Origin: Streptomyces sp. P9-A2
GTDB lineage: Bacteria; Actinomycetota; Actinomycetes; Streptomycetales; Streptomycetaceae
Length of the DNA: 64,000 bases
Direction: 5' to 3'
Assembly (NCBI RefSeq): GCF_036634175.1
Contig: NZ_JAZIFX010000001.1
Location: forward strand, 6,014,001-6,078,000
Position 1 is the first letter of the stretch. Every line of letters starts with the position of its first letter. The notes beneath the pieces are model-generated. The model was not told where the DNA came from, made no database searches, and was given only the letters and a program-made list of their open reading frames with translations. Below are positions 1 to 11,918 of the stretch, piece by piece. Position numbers and translations under genes: made by a program.

Positions 1-2572
<2,572 letters not shown>

Positions 2573-2762
2573 CCGGGGCGCCCCGGGAGAGGGGGCGTGA
2601 GGGTGGTGACCCGGGGCGTGCGATGGTGGATGAGGGCTTCACCGTTCGCGTGGAGCTGCTGACGCGGTGTGCGTGAAGCCGTGTAGAGGTACGGGATTCG
2701 GGGAACCTTCTGGTCCCGCTCCGCGTTTCTGCTATGTGCACGGTGACATCACGGTGACAGGG

Positions 2763-2791
2763 TGTGGCGGTGAGCGGGGTGCGGCTACGAT
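2763..2791 (+). promoter_or_regulatory. Possible osaB promoter
   Basis: A TACGAT -10 hexamer at 2786-2791 lies 17 bp after a weak -35 (TGTGGC, 2763-2768). It would start transcription near 2798 and give osaB a leader of about 110 nt. The -35 match is poor, so this is a suggestion from motif and spacing only. The remaining bases of the 2573-2906 gap show no gene. Confidence 0.3.
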
Positions 2792-2817
2792 GACCGGCAC
2801 AAGGACGGGCGGCGCAA

Positions 2818-2843
2818 GGGTGCCGTCCCCTGGGACGGCACCC
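2818..2843 (+). terminator. Perfect 12-bp-arm hairpin between osaA and osaB
   Basis: Arms at 2818-2829 and 2832-2843 are perfect reverse complements (GGGTGCCGTCCC / GGGACGGCACCC) with almost no loop. It lies 246 bp after the osaA stop but only 63 bp before the osaB start, so it may be a leader hairpin of osaB rather than the osaA terminator. There is no T-tract. Confidence 0.5.
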
Positions 2844-2906
2844 GCCGGTGTCCACCCAGGACCTGCGGACAGGGGAGGCCCCAAGCCGGGGCGAGGAGGG
2901 CGGGCC

Positions 2907-3584
2907 ATGGTCCAGAAGGCCAAGATCCTCCTGGTCGACGACCGGCCGGAGAATCTGCTGGCGCTGGAGGCGATCCTCTCGGCGCTCGATCAGACGCTGG
3001 TACGGGCATCGTCCGGGGAAGAAGCACTCAAGGCGCTGCTCACGGATGACTTCGCGGTCATCCTGCTGGACGTCCAGATGCCGGGCATGGACGGCTTCGA
3101 GACCGCGGCGCACATCAAGCGGCGGGAGCGGACGCGGGACATCCCGATCATCTTTCTCACCGCCATCAACCACGGCCCGCACCACACGTTCCGTGGGTAC
3201 GCCGCGGGTGCGGTCGACTACATCTCCAAGCCGTTCGACCCGTGGGTGCTGCGCGCGAAGGTCTCGGTGTTCGTCGATCTGTACATGAAGAACTGCCAGC
3301 TGAGGGAGCAGGCGGCGCTGCTTCGGCTCCAGTTGGAGGGCGACGAGAAGGACGCCGGGGAGCAGAAGGAATCCGCCGGACTGCTCGCCGAACTCTCCGC
3401 GCGGCTCGCGGCCGTCGAGGAACAGGCCGAGGCCCTGTCCAAGCAGCTCAACGACGAATCGACCGACGCGGCCGCGGTGGCCACGGCGGCCCATCTGGAG
3501 CGCAAGCTCACGGGGTTGCGGCGGGCGCTGGACGCACTGGAACCGGGCACGGGCGGCCCGTCACCGGTGCCGTCGCAGAACTGA
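2907..3584 (+). CDS. osaB: Response regulator with C-terminal coiled coil (OsaB-like), 225 aa
   Basis: The N-terminal receiver domain (about residues 3-125) has the acidic pair in LLVDDRPEN, phospho-acceptor Asp55 (VILLDVQMPGMDG) and the conserved Lys in ISKPFDP. After it there is no DNA-binding domain. Instead residues 125-205 are charged, heptad-like helix, so output is probably through protein contact. The ATG at 2907 is chosen because GAGGAGGG (2893-2900) sits just upstream; the frame is open further upstream but that stretch is low-complexity. It lies between the hybrid kinase and ftsK, as osaB does in S. coelicolor, where the pair is linked to osmoadaptation. Function here is inferred from family and context. 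Confidence 0.85.
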   Translation: MVQKAKILLVDDRPENLLALEAILSALDQTLVRASSGEEALKALLTDDFAVILLDVQMPGMDGFETAAHIKRRERTRDIPIIFLTAINHGPHHTFRGYAAGAVDYISKPFDPWVLRAKVSVFVDLYMKNCQLREQAALLRLQLEGDEKDAGEQKESAGLLAELSARLAAVEEQAEALSKQLNDESTDAAAVATAAHLERKLTGLRRALDALEPGTGGPSPVPSQN

Positions 3585-3728
3585 CCGACGACGTACGGGC
3601 CTTGCGGCTCGTCCGGCACGGGTGCGGGCCGAACCCGCGTCAGTTCGACGCCTCCGCGGCAGCGACACGAACGGGTGAAGCGGCTGGCACGCGTGTCCAT
3701 TGGCGTCTCCACCGGTAACCTCACCCCC

Positions 3729-6485
3729 ATGGCCTCACGTCCCTCCGCAGCCAAGAAGCCACCCGCGAAGAAGGCGGCTGCTTCCGCGAAGGCTCCGGCG
3801 AAGAAGGCCGTTGCCAGGAAGCCGCCCGCGAAGAAGGCTCCGGCCAGGAAGGCCGCGGCGAAGAAGCCCGCGCCCCCACCGGCTCCCAGCCCGACCAGCG
3901 GCGTCTACCGGCTCGTACGCGCCCTGTGGCTGGGGCTGGCGCACGCCGTCGGAGCGGTCTTCCGGGGCATAGGGCAGGGCGCCAGGAACCTCGACCCCGC
4001 CCACCGCAAGGACGGCCTCGCGCTGCTCCTGCTCGGTATCGGACTCATCGTCGCCGCGGGTACCTGGGCCGACCTCAAGGGGCCCGTCGGTGACCTCGTG
4101 GAGATCCTGGTCGCCGGCGCGTTCGGCCGGCTCGACCTGCTGGTGCCGATCCTGGTCGCGGTCGTCGCGGTGCGCTTCATCCGGCACCCGGAGAAGCCGG
4201 AGGCCAACGGCCGCATCGTGATCGGCCTGTCCGCGCTCCTCATCGGTGTGCTCGGCCAGATCCACATCGCCTGCGGTTCGCCCGCCCGCAGCGACGGCAT
4301 GCACGCGATAAGGGACGCCGGAGGCCTCATCGGCTGGGGCGCGGCCACGCCGCTGTCGTACACCATGACCGATGTGCTCGCCGTGCCCCTGCTGGTACTG
4401 CTCACCGTCTTCGGACTGCTGGTCGTGACGGCCACCCCGGTCAACGCCGTTCCGCAGCGGCTGCGGCTGCTCGGCATCAAGCTGGGACTCGTCCACGACC
4501 GTGAGCCGGAGGAGTTCGGCGAGGACGACGAGCGTTACGACGAGCAGTGGCGCGAGGCGTTGCCCGCGAGCCGCCGGGGACGTGGACGGGCGCCCCAGGA
4601 GCACGACCCCGACCTCGCGGAGCAGCAGGCGCTCTCCCGGCGCCGTGGCCGGCCGCGCAGGTCCGCGGTGCCCCAGCCCGACGCGAACCGGCCGATGGAC
4701 GCCGTGGACGTGGCCGCCGCGGCGGCCGCCGCCCTCGACGGCGCCGTCCTGCACGGAATGCCTCCCTCACCGATCGTCGCCGACCTGACCCAGGGCGTAC
4801 GCGCGGGCGACCGCGAGCCGACCACCCCGACACCGGTGCCGGCCGCCCGCCCCCAGCAGGACAAGCCGAGGCCGGGCGTCAGGCAGCACGCGCCGAAGCG
4901 GGGCGGGCAGGACCGGGAGCGGGCGGACTCCGGCGTCCTGGACCTCACCAAGACCCCGTCCGAGCCCCGCGACCTCCCCCCACGCGCGGAACAGCTCCAG
5001 TTGTCCGGCGACATCACCTACTCCCTGCCGGCCCTCGACCTCCTCACGCGCGGCGGCCCCGGCAAGTCGCGCAGCGCCGCCAACGACGCCGTCGTCGACT
5101 CGCTCACCACCGTCTTCACCGAGTTCAAGGTCGACGCCCGCGTCACCGGCTTCACACGCGGGCCCACGGTCACCCGCTACGAGGTGGAACTCGGCCCGGC
5201 CGTGAAGGTCGAGCGGATCACCGCGCTGACGAAGAACATCGCGTACGCCGTCGCCAGCGCCGACGTACGCATCATCAGCCCCATCCCCGGCAAGTCCGCG
5301 GTCGGCATCGAGATCCCCAACACCGACCGGGAGATGGTCAACCTCGGTGACGTACTGCGGCTCGCGGAGTCCGCCGAGGACGACGATCCGATGCTGGTCG
5401 CCTTCGGAAAGGACGTCGAGGGCGGCTACGTCATGCACTCGCTGGCGAAGATGCCGCACATGCTGGTCGCCGGCGCCACCGGCTCCGGCAAGTCGTCCTG
5501 CATCAACTGCCTGATCACGTCGATCATGATGCGGGCGACTCCGGAGGACGTCCGGATGATCCTGGTCGACCCCAAGCGTGTGGAGCTCACCGCCTACGAG
5601 GGCATCCCGCACCTGATCACGCCGATCATCACCAACCCCAAGCGGGCCGCGGAGGCCCTCCAGTGGGTCGTCCGGGAGATGGACCTCCGCTACGACGACC
5701 TGGCCGCCTACGGGTACCGGCACATCGACGACTTCAACCGCGCGGTGCGCGAGGGCAAGGCCAAGACGCCCGAGGGCAGCGAGCGGGAACTCCAGCCGTA
5801 CCCGTACCTGCTGGTGATCGTCGACGAGCTGGCCGACCTGATGATGGTCGCCCCGCGGGACGTCGAGGACTCCATCGTGCGGATCACGCAGCTCGCGCGG
5901 GCGGCCGGCATCCACCTGGTGCTCGCCACGCAGCGGCCCTCGGTCGACGTCGTCACCGGTCTGATCAAGGCGAACGTGCCCTCCCGGCTCGCGTTCGCCA
6001 CCTCCTCCCTCGCGGACTCGCGGGTCATCCTCGACCAGCCCGGTGCCGAGAAGCTGATCGGCAAGGGAGACGGCCTCTTCCTGCCGATGGGGGCGAACAA
6101 ACCGACCCGTATGCAGGGCGCGTTCGTGACCGAGGAGGAGGTCGCCGTCGTCGTCCAGCACTGCAAGGACCAGATGACGCCCGTCTTCCGGGACGACGTC
6201 GTCGTCGGGACCAGGCAGAAGAAGGAGATCGACGAGGACATCGGCGACGACCTCGACCTGCTGTGCCAGGCGGCCGAACTGGTCGTCTCCACCCAGTTCG
6301 GTTCGACGTCCATGCTCCAGCGCAAGCTGCGCGTGGGCTTCGCGAAGGCGGGCCGGCTCATGGATCTCATGGAGTCCCGGAACATCGTCGGACCGAGCGA
6401 GGGGTCGAAGGCTCGTGACGTTCTGGTGAAGGCCGACGAACTGGATGGCGTGCTCGCCGTGATCCGGGGGGAGTCTGAAGGGTAG
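3729..6485 (+). CDS. ftsK: DNA translocase FtsK/SpoIIIE, 918 aa
   Basis: This is the septal DNA pump that clears chromosomes from closing sporulation or division septa. The N-terminus (residues 1-45) is a histone-like run of Ala/Lys/Pro repeats, followed by four membrane segments (about 100-245). A long acidic, Pro-rich linker comes next, then the RecA-like motor with Walker A GATGSGKSS (Lys588) and Walker B LLVIVDELADLMM. The winged-helix gamma domain at the C-terminus (from about 840) reads KOPS-type polar motifs in the family. The ATG at 3729 is preferred: TAACCT at 3716-3721 sits 7 nt upstream, as in a leaderless mRNA. A GTG at 3675 would add 18 residues, and neither start has a clear ribosome binding site. 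Confidence 0.95.
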   Translation: MASRPSAAKKPPAKKAAASAKAPAKKAVARKPPAKKAPARKAAAKKPAPPPAPSPTSGVYRLVRALWLGLAHAVGAVFRGIGQGARNLDPAHRKDGLALLLLGIGLIVAAGTWADLKGPVGDLVEILVAGAFGRLDLLVPILVAVVAVRFIRHPEKPEANGRIVIGLSALLIGVLGQIHIACGSPARSDGMHAIRDAGGLIGWGAATPLSYTMTDVLAVPLLVLLTVFGLLVVTATPVNAVPQRLRLLGIKLGLVHDREPEEFGEDDERYDEQWREALPASRRGRGRAPQEHDPDLAEQQALSRRRGRPRRSAVPQPDANRPMDAVDVAAAAAAALDGAVLHGMPPSPIVADLTQGVRAGDREPTTPTPVPAARPQQDKPRPGVRQHAPKRGGQDRERADSGVLDLTKTPSEPRDLPPRAEQLQLSGDITYSLPALDLLTRGGPGKSRSAANDAVVDSLTTVFTEFKVDARVTGFTRGPTVTRYEVELGPAVKVERITALTKNIAYAVASADVRIISPIPGKSAVGIEIPNTDREMVNLGDVLRLAESAEDDDPMLVAFGKDVEGGYVMHSLAKMPHMLVAGATGSGKSSCINCLITSIMMRATPEDVRMILVDPKRVELTAYEGIPHLITPIITNPKRAAEALQWVVREMDLRYDDLAAYGYRHIDDFNRAVREGKAKTPEGSERELQPYPYLLVIVDELADLMMVAPRDVEDSIVRITQLARAAGIHLVLATQRPSVDVVTGLIKANVPSRLAFATSSLADSRVILDQPGAEKLIGKGDGLFLPMGANKPTRMQGAFVTEEEVAVVVQHCKDQMTPVFRDDVVVGTRQKKEIDEDIGDDLDLLCQAAELVVSTQFGSTSMLQRKLRVGFAKAGRLMDLMESRNIVGPSEGSKARDVLVKADELDGVLAVIRGESEG

Positions 6486-6561
6486 GCAGTGGAGACACGG
6501 TCGTCGCTCCGGCGCACCCAGGTGGCCGATCGTGACCCACCCGTAAGGGATCAGCGCGCAA

Positions 6562-6599
6562 CCGTTTCCCCCGGTCGCACGTCAAGGTGAGGGAAACGG
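6562..6599 (+). terminator. Inverted repeat downstream of ftsK
   Basis: CCGTTTCCC at 6562-6570 pairs perfectly with GGGAAACGG at 6591-6599 across a 20-nt loop. It lies 77 bp past the ftsK stop in a 250-bp gap. It may be a terminator or an operator for the next gene; no T-tract follows. Confidence 0.35.
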
Positions 6600-6737
6600 C
6601 AAGCAGCAGTGTCATCATCGGCATGTAGGGCCATTCCGATGGCGTACAAAGTCCGACCGCCCGGTTGCCCCACCCTTTTGTCACCCCCCTAGACTGAACC
6701 TCCAGCACAGGTGGCTAAACGCTCGAAAGGCGCCCCC

Positions 6738-7598
6738 GTGTCCATCGGCAACTCTCCTGAAGACGAGCGTCCGTTCGACGACGTATCCGACGTACCCGAC
6801 GTGTCCGACGACGTCTCCGAGGGAGACCGCCCCTCCGTCGGGCATGCGCTGAAGCAGGCGCGCATCGCCGCCGGCCTCACCGTCGACGACGTCACCACCG
6901 CCACCCGGGTCCGTATCGCCATCGTGCACGCCATCGAGGCGGACAACTTCGAGCCCTGCGGCGGCGACGTCTACGCGCGCGGGCACATCCGAACCCTGGC
7001 CCGGGCCGTGCACCTCGACCCCGCCCCGCTGATCACCCGGTACGACACCGAGCACGGAGGCCGTCCGGCCCCCACCCCGGCCGCCCCCCTGTTCGAGGCG
7101 GAGCGCATCCGTCCCGAGCGGCGCGGGCCCAACTGGACCGCCGCCATGGTGGCCGCGATCGTCGCCGTCATCGGCTTCGTCGGGTTCACGATGGTCAACG
7201 GCGGCGACGGCGACAAGGCGAACGTCGCCGACGGCGACGCCACTGCGAGCGCGTCCGAATCGCCCACACCCAAGTCGCAGAAGACCACCGCCCCCGAGCC
7301 GGGGGCCTCCGACAGCGCCATCGCGGCCGCGCCGCAGGACAAGGTGATCGTCAAGGTGAGCGCCCCCGACGGGCGCAGCTGGATCTCCGCCAAGGACCAC
7401 AGCGGCCGGCTGCTCTTCGACGGGCTGCTCGCGCAGGGCGACTCCAAGACCTTCGAGGACAGCTCGAAGATCAACCTCGTGCTCGGTGACGCCGGCGCGA
7501 TCGACCTCTTCGTCAACGGCAAGAAGATCGAGGACGACTGGCAGCCGGGCGCCGTGGAGCGCCTGACCTACACCAAGGGCGATCCGCAGGCCGGATAG
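6738..7598 (+). CDS. RodZ-like helix-turn-helix membrane protein (DUF4115), 286 aa
   Basis: An acidic N-terminus (residues 1-34) precedes a Cro/C1-type HTH of the RodZ kind (VGHALKQARIAAGLTVDDVT, about 35-100). One membrane segment follows at about 134-152 (AAMVAAIVAVIGFVGF), then a Ser/Thr/Pro-rich linker and an extracytoplasmic beta-rich DUF4115 domain (about 195-280). Such proteins tie the cell-shape or envelope machinery to a cytosolic HTH. The GTG at 6738 is chosen because AAAGG (6726-6730) lies 7 nt upstream; a GTG at 6711 would add nine residues without a ribosome binding site. It sits between ftsK and rimO, as in other streptomycetes. Confidence 0.82.
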   Translation: MSIGNSPEDERPFDDVSDVPDVSDDVSEGDRPSVGHALKQARIAAGLTVDDVTTATRVRIAIVHAIEADNFEPCGGDVYARGHIRTLARAVHLDPAPLITRYDTEHGGRPAPTPAAPLFEAERIRPERRGPNWTAAMVAAIVAVIGFVGFTMVNGGDGDKANVADGDATASASESPTPKSQKTTAPEPGASDSAIAAAPQDKVIVKVSAPDGRSWISAKDHSGRLLFDGLLAQGDSKTFEDSSKINLVLGDAGAIDLFVNGKKIEDDWQPGAVERLTYTKGDPQAG

Positions 7599-7623
7599 CG
7601 GGACGGCTTCCGGAAGAACACCG

Positions 7624-7663
7624 CGTCGACGGGGCCGGCCGGCCTCGGCCAACCCCGTCGACG
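7624..7663 (+). terminator. Terminator-like hairpin after the RodZ-like gene
   Basis: CGTCGACGGGG (7624-7634) and CCCCGTCGACG (7653-7663) form an 11-bp perfect stem with an 18-nt G+C-rich loop, 26 bp after the stop codon. It is followed by the rimO -10 region. Confidence 0.55.
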
Positions 7664-7697
7664 GGGGGTGTCGGCGGGACGAAGTAGTCTTGAGCCC

Positions 7698-9173
7698 ATG
7701 CCTGATCGCCGCACCGTCGCACTCGTCACCCTTGGCTGCGCCCGTAACGAGGTGGACTCGGAGGAGCTCGCAGGCCGTTTGGAGGCGGACGGCTGGCAGC
7801 TCGTGGAGGACGCCGAGGACGCGGACGTCGCCGTCGTGAACACCTGCGGTTTCGTCGAAGCCGCCAAGAAGGACTCCGTCGACGCCCTCCTGGAAGCCAA
7901 CGACCTCAAGGGCCACGGAAGAACGCAGGCCGTGGTGGCGGTGGGCTGCATGGCCGAGCGGTACGGCAAGGAACTCGCCGAAGCGCTCCCCGAGGCCGAC
8001 GGCGTGCTCGGCTTCGACGACTACACCGACATCTCGGACCGCCTCCAGACCATCCTGAACGGCGGCATCCACGCCTCCCACACTCCGCGTGACCGGCGCA
8101 AGCTGCTGCCGATCAGCCCCGCCGAGCGGCAGGAGTCCGCCGCGTCCGTCGCACTCCCGGGGCACGCTCCGGTGGACCTGCCCGAGGGCCTCGCCCCGGC
8201 CTCCGGCCCCCGCGCGCCCCTGCGGCGCCGGCTGGAGGGCACCCCGGTCGCCTCCGTGAAGCTCGCCTCCGGCTGCGACCGGCGCTGCTCCTTCTGCGCC
8301 ATCCCGTCCTTCCGCGGCTCCTTCATCTCGCGCCGCCCGAGCGACGTGCTGGGCGAGACGCGATGGCTGGCCGAGCAGGGCGTGAAGGAGGTCATGCTGG
8401 TCTCCGAGAACAACACCTCCTACGGCAAGGACCTCGGCGACATCCGCCTCCTGGAGTCCCTGCTGCCCGAGCTCGCCGAGGTCGACGGCATCGAGCGGGT
8501 CCGCGTCAGCTACCTCCAGCCCGCCGAGATGCGCCCCGGCCTGATCGACGTGCTGACCTCCACACCCGGGGTCGTCCCGTACTTCGACCTGTCCTTCCAG
8601 CACTCCGCGCCCGACGTGCTGCGCGCGATGCGCCGCTTCGGCGACACGGACCGCTTCCTGGAGCTCCTCGACACCATCCGGAGCAAGGCGCCCGAGGCCG
8701 GTGTGCGCTCCAACTTCATCGTCGGCTTCCCCGGCGAGTCCGAGTCCGACCTCGCCGAGCTCGAGCGGTTCCTGACCCACGCGCGGCTGGACGCCATCGG
8801 TGTCTTCGGCTACTCCGACGAGGAGGGCACCGAAGCGGCGACGTACGAGCACAAGCTGGACGAGGACGTCGTGGCGGAGCGGCTGGCGCGGGTCTCCCGG
8901 ATGGCCGAGGAACTCGTCTCGCAGCGCGCCGAGGAGCGGGTCGGCGAGACCGTGCACGTGCTGGTGGAATCCGTCGACGAGGAGGAGGGCGTGTACGGCC
9001 GTGCGGCGCACCAGGCTCCCGAGACCGACGGTCAGGTGCTGCTCACGAGCGGCACGGGTCTGCGTCCGGGCCGTATGGTCGAGGCGAAGGTCGTCGGCAC
9101 GGAAGGTGTCGACCTGGTGGCCGAGCCGCTGTTCCAGGGTTCGCCCGCGCTGAGCGAGGAGGCGGGCAGATGA
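7698..9173 (+). CDS. rimO: Ribosomal protein S12 methylthiotransferase RimO, 491 aa
   Basis: A radical-SAM methylthiotransferase expected to modify an Asp of ribosomal protein S12. The N-terminal UPF0004 domain carries the auxiliary-cluster cysteines ([26 protein letters not shown]). The radical-SAM domain has [11 protein letters not shown], and a TRAM domain closes the protein. The QSPF-like signature of this clade (SFRGSFISR) favours RimO over MiaB, which is encoded separately at 36092. An insertion at about residues 140-180 is rich in Ala/Pro. The ATG at 7698 has TAGTCT (7685-7690) 7 nt upstream and no Shine-Dalgarno, so a leaderless transcript is likely. Its stop overlaps the pgsA start. 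Confidence 0.93.
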   Translation: MPDRRTVALVTLGCARNEVDSEELAGRLEADGWQLVEDAEDADVAVVNTCGFVEAAKKDSVDALLEANDLKGHGRTQAVVAVGCMAERYGKELAEALPEADGVLGFDDYTDISDRLQTILNGGIHASHTPRDRRKLLPISPAERQESAASVALPGHAPVDLPEGLAPASGPRAPLRRRLEGTPVASVKLASGCDRRCSFCAIPSFRGSFISRRPSDVLGETRWLAEQGVKEVMLVSENNTSYGKDLGDIRLLESLLPELAEVDGIERVRVSYLQPAEMRPGLIDVLTSTPGVVPYFDLSFQHSAPDVLRAMRRFGDTDRFLELLDTIRSKAPEAGVRSNFIVGFPGESESDLAELERFLTHARLDAIGVFGYSDEEGTEAATYEHKLDEDVVAERLARVSRMAEELVSQRAEERVGETVHVLVESVDEEEGVYGRAAHQAPETDGQVLLTSGTGLRPGRMVEAKVVGTEGVDLVAEPLFQGSPALSEEAGR

Positions 9174-10042
9174 CGGGTGTCCCGGCATCCGCGGCGGGAG
9201 GCCCCTCCGGCGCGAGGAGGGCGGCGGCGAGTCCGGCCGGCCGTTCACGGCCCGGCGGGACTCCGGACGGTGAAACACCCCGGACCCGGACCCCGGCTTC
9301 CGCAGGCGCGACCGGCGGGGCCGTGAGCGGCGTTCCGAGTGCTGTTCCCGGCAGCACGCCGCACAGTGTGTCCCACGACGTTTCGAACGGCGGCGGCCGT
9401 GACGGCGACGGGCATCCGGCACGGGGCAAGAAGATCGCGGCGGCGGCTGTCAACCAGGCCAGCGTATGGAACATCGCCAACCTGCTCACCATGCTCCGGC
9501 TGCTCCTCGTTCCGGCCTTCGTCGCCCTGATGCTGGCCGACGGGGGATACGACCCGGTCTGGCGCTCGTTCGCCTGGGCCGCTTTCGCCGTCGCCATGAT
9601 CACCGACCTGTTCGACGGTCATCTGGCGCGCACCTACGACCTGGTCACCGATTTCGGAAAGATCGCCGATCCCATCGCCGACAAGGCGATCATGGGAGCG
9701 GCGCTGATCTGTCTGTCCGTGCTGGAAGATCTCCCCTGGTGGGTCACCGGAGTCATCCTCGGCAGGGAACTCGGCATCACGCTCCTGCGTTTTCTGGTCA
9801 TTCGCTACGGCGTGATTCCGGCGAGCCGCGGGGGCAAGCTCAAGACCCTCACCCAGGGCATCGCCGTCGGCATGTACGTGCTGGCACTGACGGGGTGGCT
9901 GGCGACTCTGCGGTTCTGGGTGATGGCGGCGGCCGTGGTATTCACGGTCGTGACCGGACTCGACTATGTGAGACAGGCCATCGTGCTGCGCCGACAGGGA
10001 ATCGCGGAGCGGAAGGCCGCGTTGGAAGAGACGCAAGCGTGA
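9170..10042 (+). CDS. pgsA: CDP-alcohol phosphatidyltransferase, PgsA type, 290 aa
   Basis: It makes phosphatidylglycerol phosphate, or a related phospholipid, from CDP-diacylglycerol in the membrane. The metal-binding CDP-alcohol signature D-G-x2-A-R-x8-G-x3-D-x3-D is intact (DLFDGHLAR ... GKIADPIAD). The first 95 residues are Gly/Ser/Pro-rich and probably disordered; membrane helices start near residue 105. The ATG overlaps the rimO stop (ATGA at 9170-9173) and has GAGGAGG just upstream, so translation is coupled. The order rimO-pgsA-cinA-clgR mirrors other actinobacteria. Confidence 0.92.
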   Translation: MTGVPASAAGGPSGARRAAASPAGRSRPGGTPDGETPRTRTPASAGATGGAVSGVPSAVPGSTPHSVSHDVSNGGGRDGDGHPARGKKIAAAAVNQASVWNIANLLTMLRLLLVPAFVALMLADGGYDPVWRSFAWAAFAVAMITDLFDGHLARTYDLVTDFGKIADPIADKAIMGAALICLSVLEDLPWWVTGVILGRELGITLLRFLVIRYGVIPASRGGKLKTLTQGIAVGMYVLALTGWLATLRFWVMAAAVVFTVVTGLDYVRQAIVLRRQGIAERKAALEETQA

Positions 10043-10584
10043 GCTCTCCGGCTGCCGAAGCGGTGCGACTACTCACCGTGAAGGGTGTGACGCTGGCCGT
10101 CGCGGAATCGCTGACCGGTGGTCTGGTGGCCGCGGAGATCACCTCCGTTCCCGGGTCGTCCAAGGTGTTCCGGGGTTCGGTCACGGCGTACGCCACCGAA
10201 CTCAAGCATGAACTGCTGGGCGTCGACGCCACTCTGCTGGCGCGGAGCGGAGCGGTGGATCCGCAGGTGGCGGCGGAAATGGCGGCTGGTGTCCGCAAGG
10301 CACTGGGCGCGGACTGGGGGATCGCGACCACGGGCGTCGCCGGTCCGGATCCCCAGGACGGACAACCCGTCGGGACCGTTTACGTGGCCGTGCACGGGCC
10401 GGCGGCGGCGGTTTCGGGTTCTGCCGGTGGCGGAAAAGTGGAGCACCTGCGGTTGAACGGCGACCGGGCGGAAATTCGTATGGAGAGTGTACGCAGCGTA
10501 CTCGCACTGCTTCTCGGGGAGCTTGCGGGCGAACAGACCGGGAATGAGCGGGCACAGAATACGGAACGGAACGGGGGGTTTTGA
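10039..10584 (+). CDS. cinA: CinA C-terminal-domain protein, nicotinamide-nucleotide amidase (PncC), 181 aa
   Basis: It consists of the CinA_C domain only, without the N-terminal MoaB-like domain of full-length CinA. Signature segments are AVAESLTGGLVAAEITSVPG near residues 19-38 and TTGVAGPDPQDGQPVGT near 99-115. The family converts NMN to nicotinate mononucleotide and ammonia in NAD recycling. The GTG start overlaps the pgsA stop (GTGA, 10039-10042), so translation is coupled. The C-terminal 20 residues are polar and probably disordered. PncC activity is inferred from the family. Confidence 0.88.
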   Translation: MSSPAAEAVRLLTVKGVTLAVAESLTGGLVAAEITSVPGSSKVFRGSVTAYATELKHELLGVDATLLARSGAVDPQVAAEMAAGVRKALGADWGIATTGVAGPDPQDGQPVGTVYVAVHGPAAAVSGSAGGGKVEHLRLNGDRAEIRMESVRSVLALLLGELAGEQTGNERAQNTERNGGF

Positions 10585-10693
10585 TGCTTACAGCCCAGAG
10601 TGAACACGACATCGCTCCCCGCACGGCCGCAGCGCGAGGCGGTACGGTGGGGCGAGAAGGATCCCGATACACGGCCCGAGGAGGGAGCCACCG

Positions 10694-11074
10694 ATGATTC
10701 TGCTCCGTCGCCTGCTGGGTGACGTGCTGCGTCGGCAGCGCCAGCGCCAGGGCCGTACTCTGCGCGAAGTCTCCTCGTCCGCCCGAGTCTCACTCGGCTA
10801 TCTCTCCGAGGTGGAGCGGGGGCAGAAGGAGGCTTCCTCCGAGCTGCTCTCCGCGATCTGCGACGCGCTGGACGTACGGATGTCCGAGCTCATGCGGGAA
10901 GTGAGCGACGAGCTCGCCCTCGCCGAGCTGGCCCGGTCGGCTGCAGCAACCCCCAGCGAACCCGTACCCGCGCCGGTTCGCCCGATGCTGGGTTCCGTCT
11001 CGGTGACCGGTGTGCCACCGGAACGGGTGACCATCAAGGCGCCCGCCGAAGCGGTGGACGTCGTCGCCGCCTGA
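10694..11074 (+). CDS. clgR: ClgR-type transcriptional activator of protease genes, 126 aa
   Basis: An XRE-type HTH spans residues 5-70 ([38 protein letters not shown]), nearly the ClgR signature known from mycobacteria and corynebacteria. ClgR activates clp and lon genes in actinomycetes. The C-terminus ends VDVVAA, and a terminal Ala-Ala fits ClgR being itself a ClpP substrate. The start has a strong ribosome binding site (GAGGAGGGAG, 10679-10688). It follows cinA at a 109-bp distance, as clgR follows pgsA/cinA elsewhere. I see no convincing ClgR operator in the upstream gap. The symbol rests on sequence pattern plus synteny. Confidence 0.85.
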   Translation: MILLRRLLGDVLRRQRQRQGRTLREVSSSARVSLGYLSEVERGQKEASSELLSAICDALDVRMSELMREVSDELALAELARSAAATPSEPVPAPVRPMLGSVSVTGVPPERVTIKAPAEAVDVVAA

Positions 11075-11262
11075 CGCGGTGTGACAGGCCCCGGCCGGGG
11101 TTCTTCCGGGAGATCCGGAGGGGCGTCGCCGGGGTTTTCGCTTGCCCGCGTTCCGAGGGCGCGCCTTCCCGGCCCCGCGTGTGTGCGTTTGCCGGTCCGA
11201 AGCATGACCGCCATGGTTGAGGGAACGAGGGACGATGCGGGGGATCAGCCACGGAGGTGCGG

Positions 11263-11733
11263 ATGTACGTCGTGAAGAGCCCATTGTCCGACGAGAACCT
11301 GAAGACTGTGTCCGAGGCGCTCCAGGGAGCCCTTGTCGACCTGGTGGACCTCAGCCTGGTGGCGAAGCAGATCCACTGGAACGTGGTCGGGCAGCGCTTC
11401 CGTTCCGTTCACCTGCAGCTCGACGAGGTGGTGGCCCTCGCGCGAACGCACACCGACACCGTGGCGGAGCGCGCCGCGGCGCTGGGTGTTTCCCCCGACG
11501 GGCGCGCCGCGACGGTGGCCGTCGGCAGCGGCATCGGGGTGACCCCTGAGGGCTGGGTCGACGACACGGCCGCGGTGAGTGCCATGGTGGACGCACTGGG
11601 CGCGGTGATCGCGCGGATGCGCGAGAGGGTCGACACGACAGGTGAGGCGGATCCGGTGAGCCAGGACCTCCTCATCGCGGTGACGGGGGATCTCGAGAAG
11701 CAGCATTGGATGTTCCAGGCCGAGAACGGGTGA
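11263..11733 (+). CDS. dpsB: Dps-family ferritin-like DNA-protection protein, 156 aa
   Basis: This is a four-helix ferritin-like protein. The inter-subunit ferroxidase residues of Dps are present in order: HWNVVGQRFRSVHLQLDE (about residues 35-52), then H in RTHTDTVAERA. The family stores iron and shields DNA from hydroxyl radicals as a dodecamer. The ATG at 11263 is set by GGAGG at 11253-11257; a GTG at 11257 is possible but overlaps that site. No N-terminal lysine-rich DNA-binding tail is seen. Position next to clgR matches DpsB of S. coelicolor, and the symbol is used on that basis. Confidence 0.87.
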   Translation: MYVVKSPLSDENLKTVSEALQGALVDLVDLSLVAKQIHWNVVGQRFRSVHLQLDEVVALARTHTDTVAERAAALGVSPDGRAATVAVGSGIGVTPEGWVDDTAAVSAMVDALGAVIARMRERVDTTGEADPVSQDLLIAVTGDLEKQHWMFQAENG

Positions 11734-11918
11734 CGTGGACCCGGGCGCTGCCCTGAGCGGCAGCGAGCCGGGCCGGACCCGGGTGCGCGTGCGCTACGCG
11801 GGCGCCGTGGGAGCACAGGCGCGGCGAGCGGCGCGGGGCATGGTGCGCCCGTGTGCCGTCGGTGCGCCCTGGTCGCCCGGATGAGTGGCCTCATGGCGTC
11901 CGGCCGGAGGGGGAGGCC

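Noticed and set aside
7698..9173. Reading this gene as a second miaB
   Set aside because: Its signatures and its linkage to pgsA fit RimO, and a canonical MiaB is encoded at 36092.
6681..9422. 913-codon minus-strand open frame over the RodZ-like and rimO genes
   Set aside because: Shadow frame; both plus-strand genes have clear families and the minus frame has no motif or start signal.
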